From positions 1,240,001 to 1,304,000 of the forward strand of contig NZ_CP077079.1 in assembly GCF_019139815.1 (NCBI RefSeq): 64,000 bases of DNA. Direction: 5' to 3'. This document shows, in pieces, positions 63,507 through 64,000 of the stretch (the stretch's first letter is position 1; every line of letters starts with the position of its first letter). The notes under the pieces are model-generated. The model saw nothing but the letters and a program-made list of their open reading frames with translations, searched no databases and was not told where the DNA came from. This DNA is from Pseudomonas asgharzadehiana (GTDB lineage Bacteria > Pseudomonadota > Gammaproteobacteria > Pseudomonadales > Pseudomonadaceae). The translations under genes were made by a program, and so were the position numbers.

Positions 63507-64000
63507 ATGATGATCAGCCCCCCATCCGAACCCCAGGACAGCCCGCAGGCTGACGTGGCGGGCGGGCGTGCGCATTTCTTGCAGGTGTTTTTGTCGCAGC
63601 GCTCGCAGATGGAAGCCCTGGTCAGCCGGCGCGTGGGCTGTCGCGCCACGGCGGCCGACCTGGTGCAGGACCTGTTCCTGCGCTTCTGGCGCCGCCCGCT
63701 GGTGCAGGTCGAAGAACTCAGCACCTACCTGCTGCGCTGCGCCGGCAATATCGCCATCGACCACCTGCGCAGCGAAGGCGCCCGCGTGCGCAGCAGCGAA
63801 GGCTGGTTACCCGAGCAGCAGGATCACCAGGGCTGCGAACCCCAGGCCGCGCTGGAGGCGGGCAACGATTTGCGCCATGTCGAGGCCGCCTTGCGCAGCC
63901 TGCCCGAGCGCACTCGCCAGATTTTCCTGCTCAACCGTATCCACGGGCGCAAGTACGCGCAAATCGCCAAGGCCATGGGCCTGTCCCAAAGTGCCGTGGA
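63507..64000 (+). CDS. FecI-type ECF sigma factor, C-terminus cut by window edge
   Basis: The first 164 residues of an ECF sigma factor. Region 2 reads ATAADLVQDLFLRFWRR and region 4 LNRIHGRKYAQIAKAMGLSQ, stopping at the window end just before the natural C-terminus. It lies eight bases after the DUF3325 gene, the end of the reductase cassette. A FecR-like gene is expected next. Confidence 0.9.
   Translation, partial: MMISPPSEPQDSPQADVAGGRAHFLQVFLSQRSQMEALVSRRVGCRATAADLVQDLFLRFWRRPLVQVEELSTYLLRCAGNIAIDHLRSEGARVRSSEGWLPEQQDHQGCEPQAALEAGNDLRHVEAALRSLPERTRQIFLLNRIHGRKYAQIAKAMGLSQSAV

Overview
The window is chromosomal DNA from a fluorescent Pseudomonas, most likely of the P. fluorescens group. 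This follows from the GC-rich coding sequence, a complete alginate operon in the usual pseudomonad order, the moaCDE-rhlB, aapJQMP and hmgABC clusters, and many copies of the GGGAGGGGGCTTGCTCCC-type REP element found throughout this group. No tRNA, rRNA, CRISPR array, prophage or insertion sequence was seen. Assignments come from reading translated sequence and motifs, without database searches.

Layout. 1-2559: the end of an AaeA-like efflux adaptor, then a minus-strand set (membrane protein, short-chain dehydrogenase, NTF2-like protein) and a small DUF6124-type protein. 2960-19914: the alginate operon on the minus strand (algD-8-44-K-E-G-X-L-I-J-F-A), with a candidate AlgU promoter about 0.5 kb upstream of algD and a terminator after algA. 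It covers precursor supply (AlgA, AlgD), polymerisation under c-di-GMP control (Alg8, Alg44), the periplasmic and outer-membrane channel (AlgK, AlgE, AlgX), and modification or clearance (AlgG, AlgL, AlgI, AlgJ, AlgF). 20300-27664: yaaA, a polysaccharide deacetylase-like protein with altered metal motifs, a PIN-PhoH ATPase, moaCDE, rhlB and a carboxylesterase. 28012-32181: the aapJQMP amino-acid ABC transporter behind a strong sigma-54 promoter match. 32231-33059: an mqsRA toxin-antitoxin pair with a palindromic operator. 33180-41092: a GntR regulator with a CynX-type exporter, an NTF2-like protein, a GIY-YIG protein, a GST-like protein, a TonB-dependent siderophore receptor with a signalling domain, and a PBP4-type carboxypeptidase.

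41094-46644: homogentisate catabolism (IclR-type regulator divergent from hmgA, fumarylacetoacetase and maleylacetoacetate isomerase) with an aromatic-acid MFS transporter. 46641-54726: a SirB1-type protein, a leucine-dehydrogenase-like protein whose catalytic lysine is replaced by threonine, SOS-regulated yebG with a LexA box, psiE, a DUF3509 protein, L-serine deaminase with a serine transporter and divergent LysR regulator, and an HPF/RaiA-like protein with an unusual 5' inverted repeat. 54780-57269: a DHA2-type MFS exporter and divergent LysR regulator. 57270-64000: iron uptake. A fecI-fecR-fecA set and a DUF3649-PepSY-DUF3325 reductase cassette diverge from a shared candidate Fur box, and the cassette is followed by a second ECF sigma gene cut by the window edge.

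I found no convincing wholly new multi-gene system. The best leads are local: a REP doublet inside the 5' coding end of algK, the leucine-dehydrogenase homologue without its catalytic lysine, the deacetylase with altered metal-site motifs, and unexplained inverted or direct repeats upstream of the HPF-like gene and of algD.
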